The position numbers and the translations under genes are program-made. A stretch of 64,000 nt of DNA from Pseudidiomarina taiwanensis (lineage in GTDB: Bacteria; Pseudomonadota; Gammaproteobacteria; Enterobacterales; Alteromonadaceae): positions 496,001 through 560,000 of the forward strand of contig NZ_PIQG01000002.1 of NCBI RefSeq assembly GCF_003987435.1, written 5' to 3'. Shown piece after piece: positions 18,682 to 27,713 of the stretch. The notes below the pieces were generated by a model, which was given only the letters and a program-made list of their open reading frames with translations, made no database searches and was not told the origin of the DNA. Within the stretch, counting starts at the first letter, position 1; each line of letters starts with the position of its first letter.

Positions 18682-20085
18682 ATGACGACAGCACAAAAGC
18701 AGTATGATGCGGTGGTAATTGGCAGTGGTCCCGGCGGGGAAGGTGCTGCAATGCAACTGGCAAAAAGTGGCCGTCGTGTCGCCATGATCGAAAAATATGA
18801 TTCGATCGGGGGCGGCTGTACCCATTGGGGCACTATTCCATCAAAGGCGCTCCGCCATTCTGTAAGTCGCTTAGTCGAATATAACTCGAACCCGATTTTC
18901 TCTGGCGACCGTATCGAGCGAGGCTTAACCTTTAACGAAATCCTCCGTCATGCGCAAGGTGTCATCCGTAAGCAAATTCAACTGCGTAGTGGTTTTTATC
19001 AACGTAATCAGGTGGACGTGATTCATGGTACGGCTGCGCTTGTCGACCCGCACCAAGTTCGGGTTCATTACCGTGATGCCAGTCAGGATGTGATTCAGGC
19101 CGAACAAATTGTAATTGCGACCGGCTCACGCCCCTACCACCCTGATGATGTTAATTTTGCCCACGAGCGAATTTATGACTCGGACACCGTACTTAGCTTA
19201 AAACATGAACCACGCAGCATTATCATCTATGGCGCCGGTGTGATCGGCTGTGAGTATGCCAGTATCTTCCGTGGTTTAGGGGTTAAGGTCGATCTGATCA
19301 ACACCCGTGATCGGCTGCTCTCCTTCCTTGATGCGGAAATGTCCGATGCACTCTCATACCACCTGCGTAACAACGGCGTGGTGATTCGCCATAACGAAGC
19401 TTATCAAAGCATTACCGGCACAGATGATGGCGTGGTGCTCGAGACCGAGAGTGGTAAACGCTTAGTCGCCGACTGTTTGCTCTATGCCAACGGCCGTTCA
19501 GGTAACTATGAGGAGTTAAATCTTGAGGCGGTTGGTCTGAAACCAAACCACCGCGGTCAACTCGAGGTCTCGCCTTGCTATCAAACCGGGTGTGAATCAA
19601 TTTATGCGGTCGGTGACATTATTGGTTATCCCTCCCTTGCCAGTGCCGCCTACGACCAAGGCCGCATTTGTGCAACGGCTATGCTCGAGGGGGTCTGCGA
19701 TCATCGCTTGGTGTCCGATATTCCAACTGGGATTTATACCATTCCTGAGATTAGTTCAGTCGGTAAAACTGAAGAAGAGTTGACCGCCCAACGGGTCCCT
19801 TACGAGGTTGGTCGCGCCCAATTTAAGCATCTTGCTCGGGCACAGATTTCCAACAGCTCAGTCGGCAGTCTGAAAATCCTGTTTCACCGCGAAACGAAAG
19901 AGGTATTGGGAGTTCACTGCTTTGGTGAGCGCGCGGCCGAAATCATTCACATTGGTCAGGCTATTATGGAACAAAAGAATGGCGGCAATACCATCGAGTA
20001 CTTCGTCAACACCACCTTCAACTACCCGACGATGGCCGAAGCCTATCGCGTTGCCGCGCTTAACGGTCTGAATAGGCTGCGCTAG
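18682..20085 (+). CDS. sthA: Soluble pyridine nucleotide transhydrogenase SthA
   Basis: SthA is a flavoprotein that moves hydride between NADPH and NAD+, mainly burning off excess NADPH. The 467-residue protein has the FAD-binding motif [12 protein letters not shown] near residue 14. The family-specific [12 protein letters not shown] takes the place of the CxxxxC redox site of related disulfide reductases. An NAD(P)-binding [13 protein letters not shown], a second FAD motif [20 protein letters not shown] and a C-terminal dimerisation domain follow. GGGGAG precedes the ATG. Its last 26 nt overlap the convergent envZ gene. Confidence 0.97.
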   Translation: MTTAQKQYDAVVIGSGPGGEGAAMQLAKSGRRVAMIEKYDSIGGGCTHWGTIPSKALRHSVSRLVEYNSNPIFSGDRIERGLTFNEILRHAQGVIRKQIQLRSGFYQRNQVDVIHGTAALVDPHQVRVHYRDASQDVIQAEQIVIATGSRPYHPDDVNFAHERIYDSDTVLSLKHEPRSIIIYGAGVIGCEYASIFRGLGVKVDLINTRDRLLSFLDAEMSDALSYHLRNNGVVIRHNEAYQSITGTDDGVVLETESGKRLVADCLLYANGRSGNYEELNLEAVGLKPNHRGQLEVSPCYQTGCESIYAVGDIIGYPSLASAAYDQGRICATAMLEGVCDHRLVSDIPTGIYTIPEISSVGKTEEELTAQRVPYEVGRAQFKHLARAQISNSSVGSLKILFHRETKEVLGVHCFGERAAEIIHIGQAIMEQKNGGNTIEYFVNTTFNYPTMAEAYRVAALNGLNRLR

Positions 20086-21406
20086 CTAACGCCGGGAGAG
20101 TTATGGTGACCGCCAAGCCTCCAAGGCGGTCACTCTGGGCAAAGCTAAGGGTGCCATGATGACGCTCGATAATCCGTTGGACAATCGCAAGACCGAGCCC
20201 AGACCCTTTACTCGCACGGGCTTGATCTCCCTGAGTAAAGGGTTGCAATAACCGTTCAATCTGGTCAGCAGGAATGCCAGCGCCATTATCATGCAAGGTC
20301 ACCGCAGCGGTTGCTTCACTCTCATTGTAGTGCGTTTGGATCAAGACTCTACCGCCGCCATAGCGCACTGCGTTTTGCAGTAAGTTTAACAAGACCCGCT
20401 TCAGCGATAAGGCCCGCATTGGAATCTTTGGTAACTCGGCAAGTTCTAGGGTGACTTCTACCTGCCAAGTCTCTGGCATGTGTGCCACCACATCCTCAAC
20501 TAAGTAACTTAAGCTTTCACGATCTAAATCATTACTCGAATCGGCCCGAACATAATCGATAAACTGGTCAATGATGGCGTTCATATCATCAATATCATCG
20601 ATCATCCCAAGCGCAGTTTGCTCTTCGTGTTCAGGTAACATCTCAGCAGCTAGCCGCATTCGAGTTAACGGAGTTCTTAAATCGTGAGAAACCCCCGCCA
20701 GCAGCAGATTACGATCTTGTTCAAGGCGCTGGATCCCCTGTGACATTTGATTAAACGCACGGGTTACTGCGACCACTTCCGAGGAGCCTTGCTCTGGCAA
20801 CAAATCTGGATATTCGCCTCGCCCGATTTGCTGTGCTGCGCGTTCTAGTGCCTTTAATGGCTTATTTTGCCAATTGGTGAAAAGAACGCCACCAAGCACA
20901 CTTAAGACCCCGATTAAAACAAGATAAAACAGTAACGGAGAAAAGCGCGACTCGTTGAAGTTATCGATCTGAACGCGCAACCAATAGCCGGGAACACGGT
21001 CCGTTTGTACCCATAACATGAACTCCTCGCCTTGACTGATGCGAACTTGCGTATCAGCACCGAGTAGTTCCTGTATGCGTACCGATAGAAAACTATAGGC
21101 CGTGGTTTGTTGCAAGCCATTCGCAATGGCTTCGTCTTCACTAAATCCTTGGATCCCAGCCTCTGCAGTGTAGGCTTGAGCGAGCTCTAATTTACTCGTA
21201 CGTGGGGCAAAACTGTGTTTAATAAAGTCATCAACCACCAAAGTTGCTTCTATTTGGCGGGCAACCAAGGCGGTGATTTGTTGCATGCTCGGCTTCACCA
21301 CATAAAAGCCAACCATCAAATAAGAAACCACTTGATTGATCAGCAGTAAGCTCGCAACAAGGAGCAGAGTGCGAGCGAACGAGGAACGTGGCAGCAGTGC
21401 GACCAT
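20060..21406 (-). CDS. envZ: Osmosensory histidine kinase EnvZ
   Basis: EnvZ is the inner-membrane sensor kinase that phosphorylates OmpR to control porin and envelope genes. The 448-residue protein has two transmembrane helices (about 12-33 and 156-176) around a periplasmic loop, a HAMP segment, and the dimerisation/phosphoacceptor helix [12 protein letters not shown] with His241. The catalytic domain shows the N box [12 protein letters not shown]1 DNGAGIP and G2 GSGLGLAIV. Its ATG follows the ompR stop with no gap. It overlaps sthA at the 3' end by 26 nt. Confidence 0.95.
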   Translation of the reverse strand: MVALLPRSSFARTLLLVASLLLINQVVSYLMVGFYVVKPSMQQITALVARQIEATLVVDDFIKHSFAPRTSKLELAQAYTAEAGIQGFSEDEAIANGLQQTTAYSFLSVRIQELLGADTQVRISQGEEFMLWVQTDRVPGYWLRVQIDNFNESRFSPLLFYLVLIGVLSVLGGVLFTNWQNKPLKALERAAQQIGRGEYPDLLPEQGSSEVVAVTRAFNQMSQGIQRLEQDRNLLLAGVSHDLRTPLTRMRLAAEMLPEHEEQTALGMIDDIDDMNAIIDQFIDYVRADSSNDLDRESLSYLVEDVVAHMPETWQVEVTLELAELPKIPMRALSLKRVLLNLLQNAVRYGGGRVLIQTHYNESEATAAVTLHDNGAGIPADQIERLLQPFTQGDQARASKGSGLGLAIVQRIIERHHGTLSFAQSDRLGGLAVTITLPALASAAYSDR

Positions 21407-22132
21407 CTAAGCTTTTTTCTCACCGTCCGGGACAAATACATAGCCAAGTCCCCACACGGTTTGAATATAACGAGGATTCGCCGGGTCGACTTCTAGCATT
21501 CGCCGCAAGCGTGAGACTTGCACATCAATACTGCGCTCAAGCGCACTATAATCGCGGCCTCTCGCTTGATTCATCAACTTATCCCGAGACATAGGTTGAC
21601 GAGGGTGCTGGACGAGCGCTTTTAATACGGCAAACTCGCCACTGGTTAATGGCATGGGTTCATCACCACGAAACATTTCGCGGGTGCCAAGATTAAGCCG
21701 AAATTCACCAAACTCGATGACTTCGCCACCGGCACTTGGAGCGCCTGGCAACTCTGAGCCACGGCGCCGCAACACGGCGCGAATTCGCGCCAGTAACTCA
21801 CGCGGATTAAATGGCTTGGCAAGATAATCGTCGGCGCCGAGCTCCAAGCCAATGATACGGTCGACCTCATCACCTTTGGCCGTTAACATGACAATAGGAA
21901 TCGTGTTTTCTTGCTGGCGTAAGCGGCGGCAAATAGATAAGCCATCTTCACCCGGTAACATCAGGTCAAGGACCATCAAATGGAAATTTTCGCGTTCGAG
22001 CAAGCGATCCATCTGCTCACCTTGGGCGGCGCTACGAACGTAAAAACCTTGCTCGGTGAGGTAACGCTCAAGCAACGCACGGAGGCGGGCATCATCATCC
22101 ACGACCAGAACTTTGAAGGTTTCTTGCGACAT
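21407..22132 (-). CDS. ompR: Two-component response regulator OmpR
   Basis: OmpR is the DNA-binding partner of EnvZ. The 241-residue protein has a receiver domain with acidic pocket DDD (12-14), phosphoacceptor Asp56 in VLDLMLPGEDG and Lys in YLAKPFNPREL. The winged-helix output domain contains RDKLMNQARGRDY and the recognition helix region SIDVQVSRLRRMLE, nearly the E. coli OmpR sequence. It is the first gene of the ompR-envZ operon, with a clear promoter at 22163-22191. Confidence 0.97.
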   Translation of the reverse strand: MSQETFKVLVVDDDARLRALLERYLTEQGFYVRSAAQGEQMDRLLERENFHLMVLDLMLPGEDGLSICRRLRQQENTIPIVMLTAKGDEVDRIIGLELGADDYLAKPFNPRELLARIRAVLRRRGSELPGAPSAGGEVIEFGEFRLNLGTREMFRGDEPMPLTSGEFAVLKALVQHPRQPMSRDKLMNQARGRDYSALERSIDVQVSRLRRMLEVDPANPRYIQTVWGLGYVFVPDGEKKA

Positions 22133-22150
22133 AAACTTTTTCCATCTATT

Positions 22151-22191
22151 GGCTTCTCAACAACTATAAGAGAAGCCACTGTAATTGCCAA
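22151..22191 (-). promoter_or_regulatory. ompR promoter overlapping an 8-bp inverted repeat
   Basis: On the minus strand, TTGGCA (22186-22191) and TATAGT (22163-22168) are separated by 17 nt, each a 5/6 match to the sigma-70 consensus. The -10 hexamer lies in the loop of a perfect inverted repeat GGCTTCTC/GAGAAGCC (22151-22158 and 22170-22177). The repeat could be an operator or promote local structure. Transcription would start near 22156, about 24 nt before the ompR ATG. Confidence 0.6.
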
Positions 22192-22270
22192 ACCCGGAAT
22201 CGTTGCAAGCATACGGTTTTTGTTTCCAAATGTAAGCAATCCAAACGGCCCTGTTCAACGTTAATAGCGC

Positions 22271-22423
22271 ATGCGAAAAAAATCAGACTTACCCCAAAAG
22301 ATGTGCCCAGTCTGCCAGCGCCCCTTTGCTTGGCGGAAAAAGTGGGCGCGTGACTGGGAGCACGTAAAATACTGCTCAAAACGTTGTGCGGGACAGCGCA
22401 AACAACGAGAGGAATCGATATGA
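22271..22423 (+). CDS. DUF2256 domain-containing zinc-finger-like small protein
   Basis: The 50-residue product reads [16 protein letters not shown], then [16 protein letters not shown] and [12 protein letters not shown]. The CxxC ... CxxxC arrangement with the WRKKW core is the DUF2256 family signature, a short zinc-finger-like protein often found near photolyase/cryptochrome-related genes. Function is unknown. I see no strong ribosome-binding site before its ATG. Its TGA overlaps the ATG of the flavin-reductase-like gene (ATGA), so the two are translationally coupled. It is divergent from ompR. Confidence 0.8.
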   Translation: MRKKSDLPQKMCPVCQRPFAWRKKWARDWEHVKYCSKRCAGQRKQREESI

Positions 22424-23070
22424 CCGTGATTAAGCGCACTGAACTCGAAGCATTACCGAGCCGCTATCGAGCACAATTTGTAAATAGTTTATCAGGTTAT
22501 AAGAGCGCCAATTTGGTTGGCAGCGCAAATCCGCAGGGGCAGCCGAATCTTGCCTTGGTGAGTTCAGTGGTCCACTTAGGAGCAGACCCAGCGTTACTTG
22601 CCCATGTTACACGGCCACACACTGTCCCCCGTCATACCCTTGAAAATATCGAAGCAACTAGGGTCTACACTTACAATGCCGTGACCTGCCAAATGGTCCC
22701 GCAGGCGCATCATAGTGCAGCAAAATTTGCCCGTGAGGTTTCTGAATTTGAAAACGTTGGATTAACTCCAGAGTATCACCCTAACTTTGCGGCACCTGCA
22801 GTTGTTGAGAGTCCGCTGAGTATTGGGATGGAATTACTCGAGCTCGTCCCGATCAAACACAATGGTACTTTGTTGGTTATTGGCCAAATTTGCTGGGTGA
22901 AGTATCCACAAGCCGCGCTTCATAGCGATGGCCATTTAGATATATCAAAACTGGATTTAACCGCAATAAGCGGCCTTGACCACTACCACTCAATCGCTTC
23001 TGTGGGACGTTTGAGCTATCCCGAAGTGGAGCATCCTCCAACTCCACTGAAATTGGACAAGCTCCCGTAA
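22420..23070 (+). CDS. Flavin reductase-like protein (FMN-binding split barrel)
   Basis: The 216-residue protein begins [19 protein letters not shown]. It has the features of the flavin-reductase-like FMN-binding split-barrel family: [20 protein letters not shown], the flavin-contacting [19 protein letters not shown] and [15 protein letters not shown] strands, and a late [10 protein letters not shown] tail. The reaction is not known; members reduce free flavins or act as partners of monooxygenases. The start was set at 22420 because of the ATGA overlap with the DUF2256 gene and a GAGAGGAA site; a longer in-frame start at 22384 would overlap most of the DUF2256 3' end. Confidence 0.85.
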   Translation: MTVIKRTELEALPSRYRAQFVNSLSGYKSANLVGSANPQGQPNLALVSSVVHLGADPALLAHVTRPHTVPRHTLENIEATRVYTYNAVTCQMVPQAHHSAAKFAREVSEFENVGLTPEYHPNFAAPAVVESPLSIGMELLELVPIKHNGTLLVIGQICWVKYPQAALHSDGHLDISKLDLTAISGLDHYHSIASVGRLSYPEVEHPPTPLKLDKLP

Positions 23071-23282
23071 TATTTGTCAGCCTCGCCTGGCGCGACCCTA
23101 ATTGGGCTCGCCCACTTGAACAGCGTATTCGCGATCGTTTCGTTCAGAGTGAACAACTTAGGGCTTACGAGTTAGTGAGGGTCCAATGTCGTAGCCAGCA
23201 AAATTGGTATCAAGCCTTTCAACATATGGTATTTCATGGTGACCGCAACAGCGCTAATCAGATCACTTTGTTTTTAGAATAG
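23052..23282 (+). CDS. Short ORF without a recognisable start codon, product unknown
   Basis: A frame open for roughly 100 codons (from about 22985) ends at TAG 23280-23282. The part after the flavin-reductase stop encodes protein-like sequence including SLAWRDPNWARPLEQRIRDR, FVQSEQLRAYELVRV and QNWYQAFQHMVFHGDRNSAN. No ATG, GTG or TTG lies in frame before the late ATG in QHM, so translation would need an ATT (23052), a frameshift out of the upstream gene (the frame is -1 relative to it), or the start has been lost. The coordinates given run from the ATT. I do not recognise the family. It lies just before the PmrA-type box. Confidence 0.35.
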   Translation: MGQAPVIFVSLAWRDPNWARPLEQRIRDRFVQSEQLRAYELVRVQCRSQQNWYQAFQHMVFHGDRNSANQITLFLE

Positions 23283-23299
23283 CGCCCTAAACCTCTTCA

Positions 23300-23316
23300 C
23301 TTAAGTTTAATTTAAG
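23300..23316 (+). promoter_or_regulatory. PmrA-type binding site (direct repeat)
   Basis: CTTAAG-TTTAA-TTTAAG is a direct repeat of two hexamers with a 5-nt spacer. It fits the YTTAAK-N5-YTTAAK box bound by PmrA/BasR/QseB-type regulators. It lies 42 nt before the pap2 start codon and upstream of eptA and of a gene encoding a regulator of this class, so it predicts autoregulation of the whole pap2-eptA-pmrA-pmrB unit. I could not assign a convincing -10 element. Confidence 0.7.
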
Positions 23317-23357
23317 TTTCCTTTGTCATGCTCTGCTCCCATAACGGGAGAACGGAC

Positions 23358-24026
23358 ATGGCGCGACTCACGCTTCTATTCATCGCAATCTTAATGGTCA
23401 CTCAGGTCACCTCAGTGCATTTGAGTTTTGCCCACTTTCTTTATGAATTAGAGGGCATGCAATGGGCATTGCGGCAACACTGGTTCACCGAGACTGTCAT
23501 GCATACCGGAGTACGCCATCTTAATAGTGTCTTAGTTGCATCGTTATTGCTGCTCTTTGGGCGCGACTGTATTCGTTATGGCTGGACGCCTCGGACTCAA
23601 AACCGTGGCTTATTAATTCTAAGCGTATTAACCAGTTTTGGTTTGATCGCCTACCTCAAAACAGTGACCCAACTTGATTGCCCGTGGGACTTGGTCGAAT
23701 TTGGTGGGACTCGACCTTACTATGGCTTATTCCAACTCAAACCAAGCTTTATCGAGGCGGGTAAATGCTTTCCAGCTGGCCATGCCTCGATTGGTTTCGC
23801 TTGGATCGCACTTTATTTTTATTGGCGCGAGCGCAAGCCTAAGCGCGCCATGATCGCCCTTGTTACCAGTCTCACTGTCGGATTTGGCTTAGGCTTTATC
23901 CAACAATTGCGCGGGGCGCATTTTTTTATCGACGACATCACTAGCGCTTTTATCGCACTATGGGTCGCAACCATCTTTTTTAATATCGTTAATCGCAAAC
24001 CAAGCGAGGCTAAAACTTATGCTTAA
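23358..24026 (+). CDS. PAP2-family membrane phosphatase
   Basis: The 222-residue membrane protein has about five or six transmembrane helices. It carries the phosphatidic acid phosphatase type 2 motifs near the C-terminus, CFPAGHASIGFAW (the PSGH motif variant) and RGAHFFIDDI (the RxxxxxHxxxD motif), plus an N-terminal-side RPYYG segment (TRPYYGLFQL). Such enzymes remove phosphate from lipid pyrophosphates or lipid A. The start at 23358 gives MARLTLLFIAIL with GGGAG upstream; an in-frame ATG at 23328 lacks one. pap2 genes next to phosphoethanolamine transferases are well known, as in mcr-1-pap2. Its 3' end overlaps eptA by 8 nt. Confidence 0.85.
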   Translation: MARLTLLFIAILMVTQVTSVHLSFAHFLYELEGMQWALRQHWFTETVMHTGVRHLNSVLVASLLLLFGRDCIRYGWTPRTQNRGLLILSVLTSFGLIAYLKTVTQLDCPWDLVEFGGTRPYYGLFQLKPSFIEAGKCFPAGHASIGFAWIALYFYWRERKPKRAMIALVTSLTVGFGLGFIQQLRGAHFFIDDITSAFIALWVATIFFNIVNRKPSEAKTYA

Positions 24027-25632
24027 GCGTCCGCGCATCCAAGCATCATGGCTCATTGTGATGAGCGCACTCTGGCTCACGCTGGGCTACAATAGCTTAT
24101 TCGCCCAAGCTGTTGCGACGAGTATTCCGCACTTGCAGCTGAGCCTAGCGGTCGCCCTCGGCCTCTTGCTGTTTGCCCTGCATTTGCTGCTGGTCGAATG
24201 TTTATGGTGGCCAAAGCTAGGCAAAGTTTTATTGGCTATGGTGTTCATCAGTTCCGCCTTGGCATACCACTTTATGACCAGTTACGGCGTCGTCATTAAT
24301 GCCGATATGATGGTCAATGTGGTCGAGACCGATCCACACGAAGCCAGTGCCCTACTCTCCTTCGCATTGGTCAAACGATTGCTATTTTTCGGTATGATTC
24401 CGACGCTCATACTTTTTGCTGTGCAAATCGTGCCACAACGTCCTCGTTCATTTATGATGCATAAAATTGTGCGCGTTGTCGTCGGTATCGGCTTGATTGC
24501 AACCCTTGCTTTGACCAGTTATCAGCCGTTAGCTTCGGTCCTGCGAAATCACCGCGATTTGCGCTATCATACGATTCCGACCAATTGGGTTGGGGCAATT
24601 CAATCCGTGGCTCGCACCAAGCTCAGCACGCCACCGCAGTTTGAAAACTTAACCCAAGGCATCACTCCCTCAGTTACCACCGATGAGCCTCAGGTGTTGG
24701 TTCTGGTCCTTGGCGAAACGGCTCGAACCGATCACTTTGGGCTGTTCGGCTACAATCGTCAGACCACTCCTGAGCTGGCAAAAATTGCCGCAAACGCTGA
24801 CTTAGTCGCTTTCTCGCAGGTACAAAGCTGTGGCACTGCGACGGCGATCTCTGTGCCATGCATGTTTAGTTGGCTCGATCGCAACAGCTATGAGCCGAGC
24901 AAAGCTCAGTACAGTAGTAATCTTCTCGATTTTTTCAAAGCCGCGGGATTTGCAGTGCGCTGGATCGATAATAACTCGGGCTGTAAACATGTCTGCGATC
25001 GGGTTGAGCACGTCGAAATTGAGCGAGAACGTTATCCTCAATGGTGCCAAAACCGCGATTATTGTGACGATCGAGTGTTACTCGAATATCTCCGTGAAAG
25101 CATTACTGAGGTACAGCAAAATACCGTTATCGTGCTGCATATGATCGGTAGTCACGGACCCGCCTACTCGCGTCGTAGCAGTGCTGATGTCGCACAATTT
25201 ACACCGCAATGTGAGACCGCCGAACTCCAGTTATGTGATGACCAACAAATCAATAATAGTTACGACAACTCGATTTTAACCACCGATAAAGTCATCGCCG
25301 GAGTCATTCATGAATTAGCCCAGCACCCTATCGCTGGAGCTATGTTGTATGTCTCTGACCATGGCGAATCACTGGGCGAGCAAGGGCTCTATCTGCATGG
25401 CATGCCATACTGGCTCGCCCCACAAAGTCAAACGCATGTGCCGATGATTTTTTGGAGTGACGAACAGTTTCGCCAGACCTATCAAACTGAAGTAGACTGT
25501 TTACAGCAACAACAGCAGCAAGCGATTAGCCACGACCACTTGTTCCATACATTAACTGGCTTGTTTACGATAGACACGCCGGTTTATCAAGCTAAACTGG
25601 ATCTCAGTCATGCATGTGAAAGGATTGGATAA
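24019..25632 (+). CDS. eptA: Lipid A phosphoethanolamine transferase EptA/PmrC
   Basis: EptA moves phosphoethanolamine from phosphatidylethanolamine to lipid A phosphates, lowering surface charge and giving polymyxin resistance. The 537-residue protein has five N-terminal transmembrane helices (to about 170) and a periplasmic sulfatase-fold domain. The domain shows LGETARTDHFGLFGYNR (zinc Glu233), SCGTATAISVPCMFSW (catalytic Thr275, disulfide Cys271-Cys281), further Cys pairs (GCKHVCD, CQNRDYCDD) and YVSDHGESLGEQGLYLHG with zinc-binding Asp-His. All key residues of the EptA/MCR family are present. It is between pap2 and pmrA behind a PmrA-type box. Confidence 0.94.
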   Translation: MLKRPRIQASWLIVMSALWLTLGYNSLFAQAVATSIPHLQLSLAVALGLLLFALHLLLVECLWWPKLGKVLLAMVFISSALAYHFMTSYGVVINADMMVNVVETDPHEASALLSFALVKRLLFFGMIPTLILFAVQIVPQRPRSFMMHKIVRVVVGIGLIATLALTSYQPLASVLRNHRDLRYHTIPTNWVGAIQSVARTKLSTPPQFENLTQGITPSVTTDEPQVLVLVLGETARTDHFGLFGYNRQTTPELAKIAANADLVAFSQVQSCGTATAISVPCMFSWLDRNSYEPSKAQYSSNLLDFFKAAGFAVRWIDNNSGCKHVCDRVEHVEIERERYPQWCQNRDYCDDRVLLEYLRESITEVQQNTVIVLHMIGSHGPAYSRRSSADVAQFTPQCETAELQLCDDQQINNSYDNSILTTDKVIAGVIHELAQHPIAGAMLYVSDHGESLGEQGLYLHGMPYWLAPQSQTHVPMIFWSDEQFRQTYQTEVDCLQQQQQQAISHDHLFHTLTGLFTIDTPVYQAKLDLSHACERIG

Positions 25633-26313
25633 ATGCGGGTGTTATTAGTCGAAGATGATGAGCTTATCGCCCAAGGTATAGTGCAGGGGCTCAAACAAAA
25701 AGGCTACCAAGTGGAGCACTGTACAACGGGGCGACAAGCGGAAGTTGCCTTTGATACAGATCATTTTGAAGCCGCAATTTTCGATTTGGGTTTACCCGAT
25801 GGTCTCGCAGTCCCGTTGATTAAACGCCTGAAAAGTCGAGGTTTGAGCGTGCCTATTTTAGTTCTAACGGCATGGGATGATATCGACACTAAGTTAGCTG
25901 CCCTTGATGCGGGTGCCGATGATTTTGTCACCAAACCCTTTGACTTACGCGAAATAGAAGCGCGTTTGCGCGTCATTACCCGGCGTCAGCAACAACGCAC
26001 AGACGATATTTTAAGCGCGGGGCCGGTCCAGATGGATCTCGCTAACCAGAGTGTTTGTTATCAACAGCAGAGTATTATTTTGACCAAACGAGAGTGGCTG
26101 TTACTGAAAGAATTTATGTTGCATCCACAGCGAATCCTTAGGCGAGAGCACCTTGAATCCGTATGTTTCGGCTGGGATTCCGAAGTGGAGAGTAATGCCA
26201 TTGAGGTTCATATTCATAATTTGCGCAAGAAGTTCTATAAAGAATTGATTCGTAACGTCCGCGGCGTCGGCTATCGCCTTGATCCGAATATTCAACAGCT
26301 GGATCAATCATGA
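25633..26313 (+). CDS. pmrA: OmpR-family response regulator, PmrA/QseB type
   Basis: The 226-residue regulator has a receiver domain (acidic pair EDD at 7-9, phosphoacceptor Asp51 in IFDLGLPDG, Lys in VTKPFDLREIEAR) and a winged-helix DNA-binding domain (LTKREWLLLKEFMLHP, EVHIHNLRKKF). It starts directly after the eptA stop. By family and position it is the regulator expected to bind the direct repeat at 23300-23316. The call as PmrA rather than QseB rests on linkage to eptA. Confidence 0.88.
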   Translation: MRVLLVEDDELIAQGIVQGLKQKGYQVEHCTTGRQAEVAFDTDHFEAAIFDLGLPDGLAVPLIKRLKSRGLSVPILVLTAWDDIDTKLAALDAGADDFVTKPFDLREIEARLRVITRRQQQRTDDILSAGPVQMDLANQSVCYQQQSIILTKREWLLLKEFMLHPQRILRREHLESVCFGWDSEVESNAIEVHIHNLRKKFYKELIRNVRGVGYRLDPNIQQLDQS

Positions 26314-27713
26314 AACTCTCACTTCGAACGGCATTGTTGCTATTCATTAATCTGACTGTTTTCATCGTACTTTGTATTACGGCCTATGCGACCTATGGCA
26401 ACACCATGCATGAGTTAGATGAAGTGTATGATGCCGAATTAGCTCAAACTAACCGCCTGATGACTAGTTTGTTGCGGACCGCGCATTGGACTCCTTCACC
26501 TGATCAAGTCACCTTGATTCAAATTCCGCAGCAACTGCAAGCGAGCGAAGAGAGTGAACATGACCGGCTCAGTGATGGTCACAAATACGAGAGCAAGCTT
26601 GGAATTCAAGTATGGGATCTTCAGCAGCGCTTGCTATTTGCAACCACCAATGCTCTTGGTGAGCCACTTTCACAACCGCAAAATGGCTATCACCTGACCT
26701 CTCGTGAAGGGTTTGAATGGGTTGGCTTTAGTCGTTTTGACCCAAGCAATCAAGTCTGGGTCTACACCGGCCAACGTGAAGATGTCCGCTCCGAAATAAG
26801 TGAATACTTAGCGTTAGAACAGCTCGTTAGCATACTGTTGACCTGGGTTCCTATCAGTCTGGTGATATTTCTCATCACCGCTATTTTGCTCAAGCCGGTG
26901 CAACGTTTCGCGGCTGAGCTAGCGACCCGTTCAAGCCAAGATCTTGGGGCGATTAACGCCCCACTCCCTAGCGAACTTGAACCGGTTCGTATCGCTGTAA
27001 ACACCTTGTTTGCACGGCTTGCAAAAGAGATTGCACGCGAGCAACGCTTTGTCGCAGACGCCTCGCATGAACTGCGCACCCCGCTCGCGGCACTTATACT
27101 GCACGCAGCCCAGCTTAGCAAAGATCACCCTAATGCGGTCGCCATTCAAACCGCTGCAGAGCGGATGACACGCTTGGTGAATCAGTTGCTCGAGCTGGCA
27201 CGACTTGATCAATTCGAGTTTAAGCAGCAACAGCGCGAGGCGGTTGACTTACTTGATTTACTTCACCAAATTTTAGCCGACCTACCGAGCGACGAAGTTG
27301 AGCAAATCGACTGGCAGATTGATATTGAACCTAACTGTCAGTTGCTCGGCTACCCAATCTTATTGAAAGTGCTGTTGCGCAATCTTATTTATAACGCGAT
27401 GCAACAAAGCACAGTAGACAGCAAGTTAATCATTCGCGCCCACACCCAAGCCGATGAACTTGTGGTTGAGGTCGTCGACTTTGGTGGAGGAGTGAGTGAT
27501 GAGGAATTAACTCGACTTGGTGAACGCTTCTATCGCAGTGCCGAGAACCGTCAATATGAGGGCACTGGGCTGGGCTTGTCGATTGCGCGGCGGATTGCAC
27601 AATTACACGATGCCCAGTTACAATTTAGCCATTCTAAACCACATGGCCTGACCGTCACGGTCAAATTCTTAAAATCATGGCAAGTAACCTCATCACCCGC
27701 GCAGGGTATTTAA
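26310..27713 (+). CDS. pmrB: Sensor histidine kinase, PmrB/QseC type
   Basis: The 467-residue kinase has two transmembrane helices (about 10-29 and 173-194) around a periplasmic sensor domain of about 140 residues. The phosphoacceptor motif is DASHELRTPLAAL with His253, followed by the N box NLIYNAMQQS, G1 DFGGGVSDEE and G2 GTGLGLSIARRI. The periplasmic loop is acidic (SEESEHDR, DEVYDAEL), as expected for a cation or polymyxin sensor, although the exact stimulus is unknown. It overlaps pmrA by 4 nt. Its 3' end runs 37 nt into greB, a long same-strand overlap. Confidence 0.88.
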   Translation: MKLSLRTALLLFINLTVFIVLCITAYATYGNTMHELDEVYDAELAQTNRLMTSLLRTAHWTPSPDQVTLIQIPQQLQASEESEHDRLSDGHKYESKLGIQVWDLQQRLLFATTNALGEPLSQPQNGYHLTSREGFEWVGFSRFDPSNQVWVYTGQREDVRSEISEYLALEQLVSILLTWVPISLVIFLITAILLKPVQRFAAELATRSSQDLGAINAPLPSELEPVRIAVNTLFARLAKEIAREQRFVADASHELRTPLAALILHAAQLSKDHPNAVAIQTAAERMTRLVNQLLELARLDQFEFKQQQREAVDLLDLLHQILADLPSDEVEQIDWQIDIEPNCQLLGYPILLKVLLRNLIYNAMQQSTVDSKLIIRAHTQADELVVEVVDFGGGVSDEELTRLGERFYRSAENRQYEGTGLGLSIARRIAQLHDAQLQFSHSKPHGLTVTVKFLKSWQVTSSPAQGI

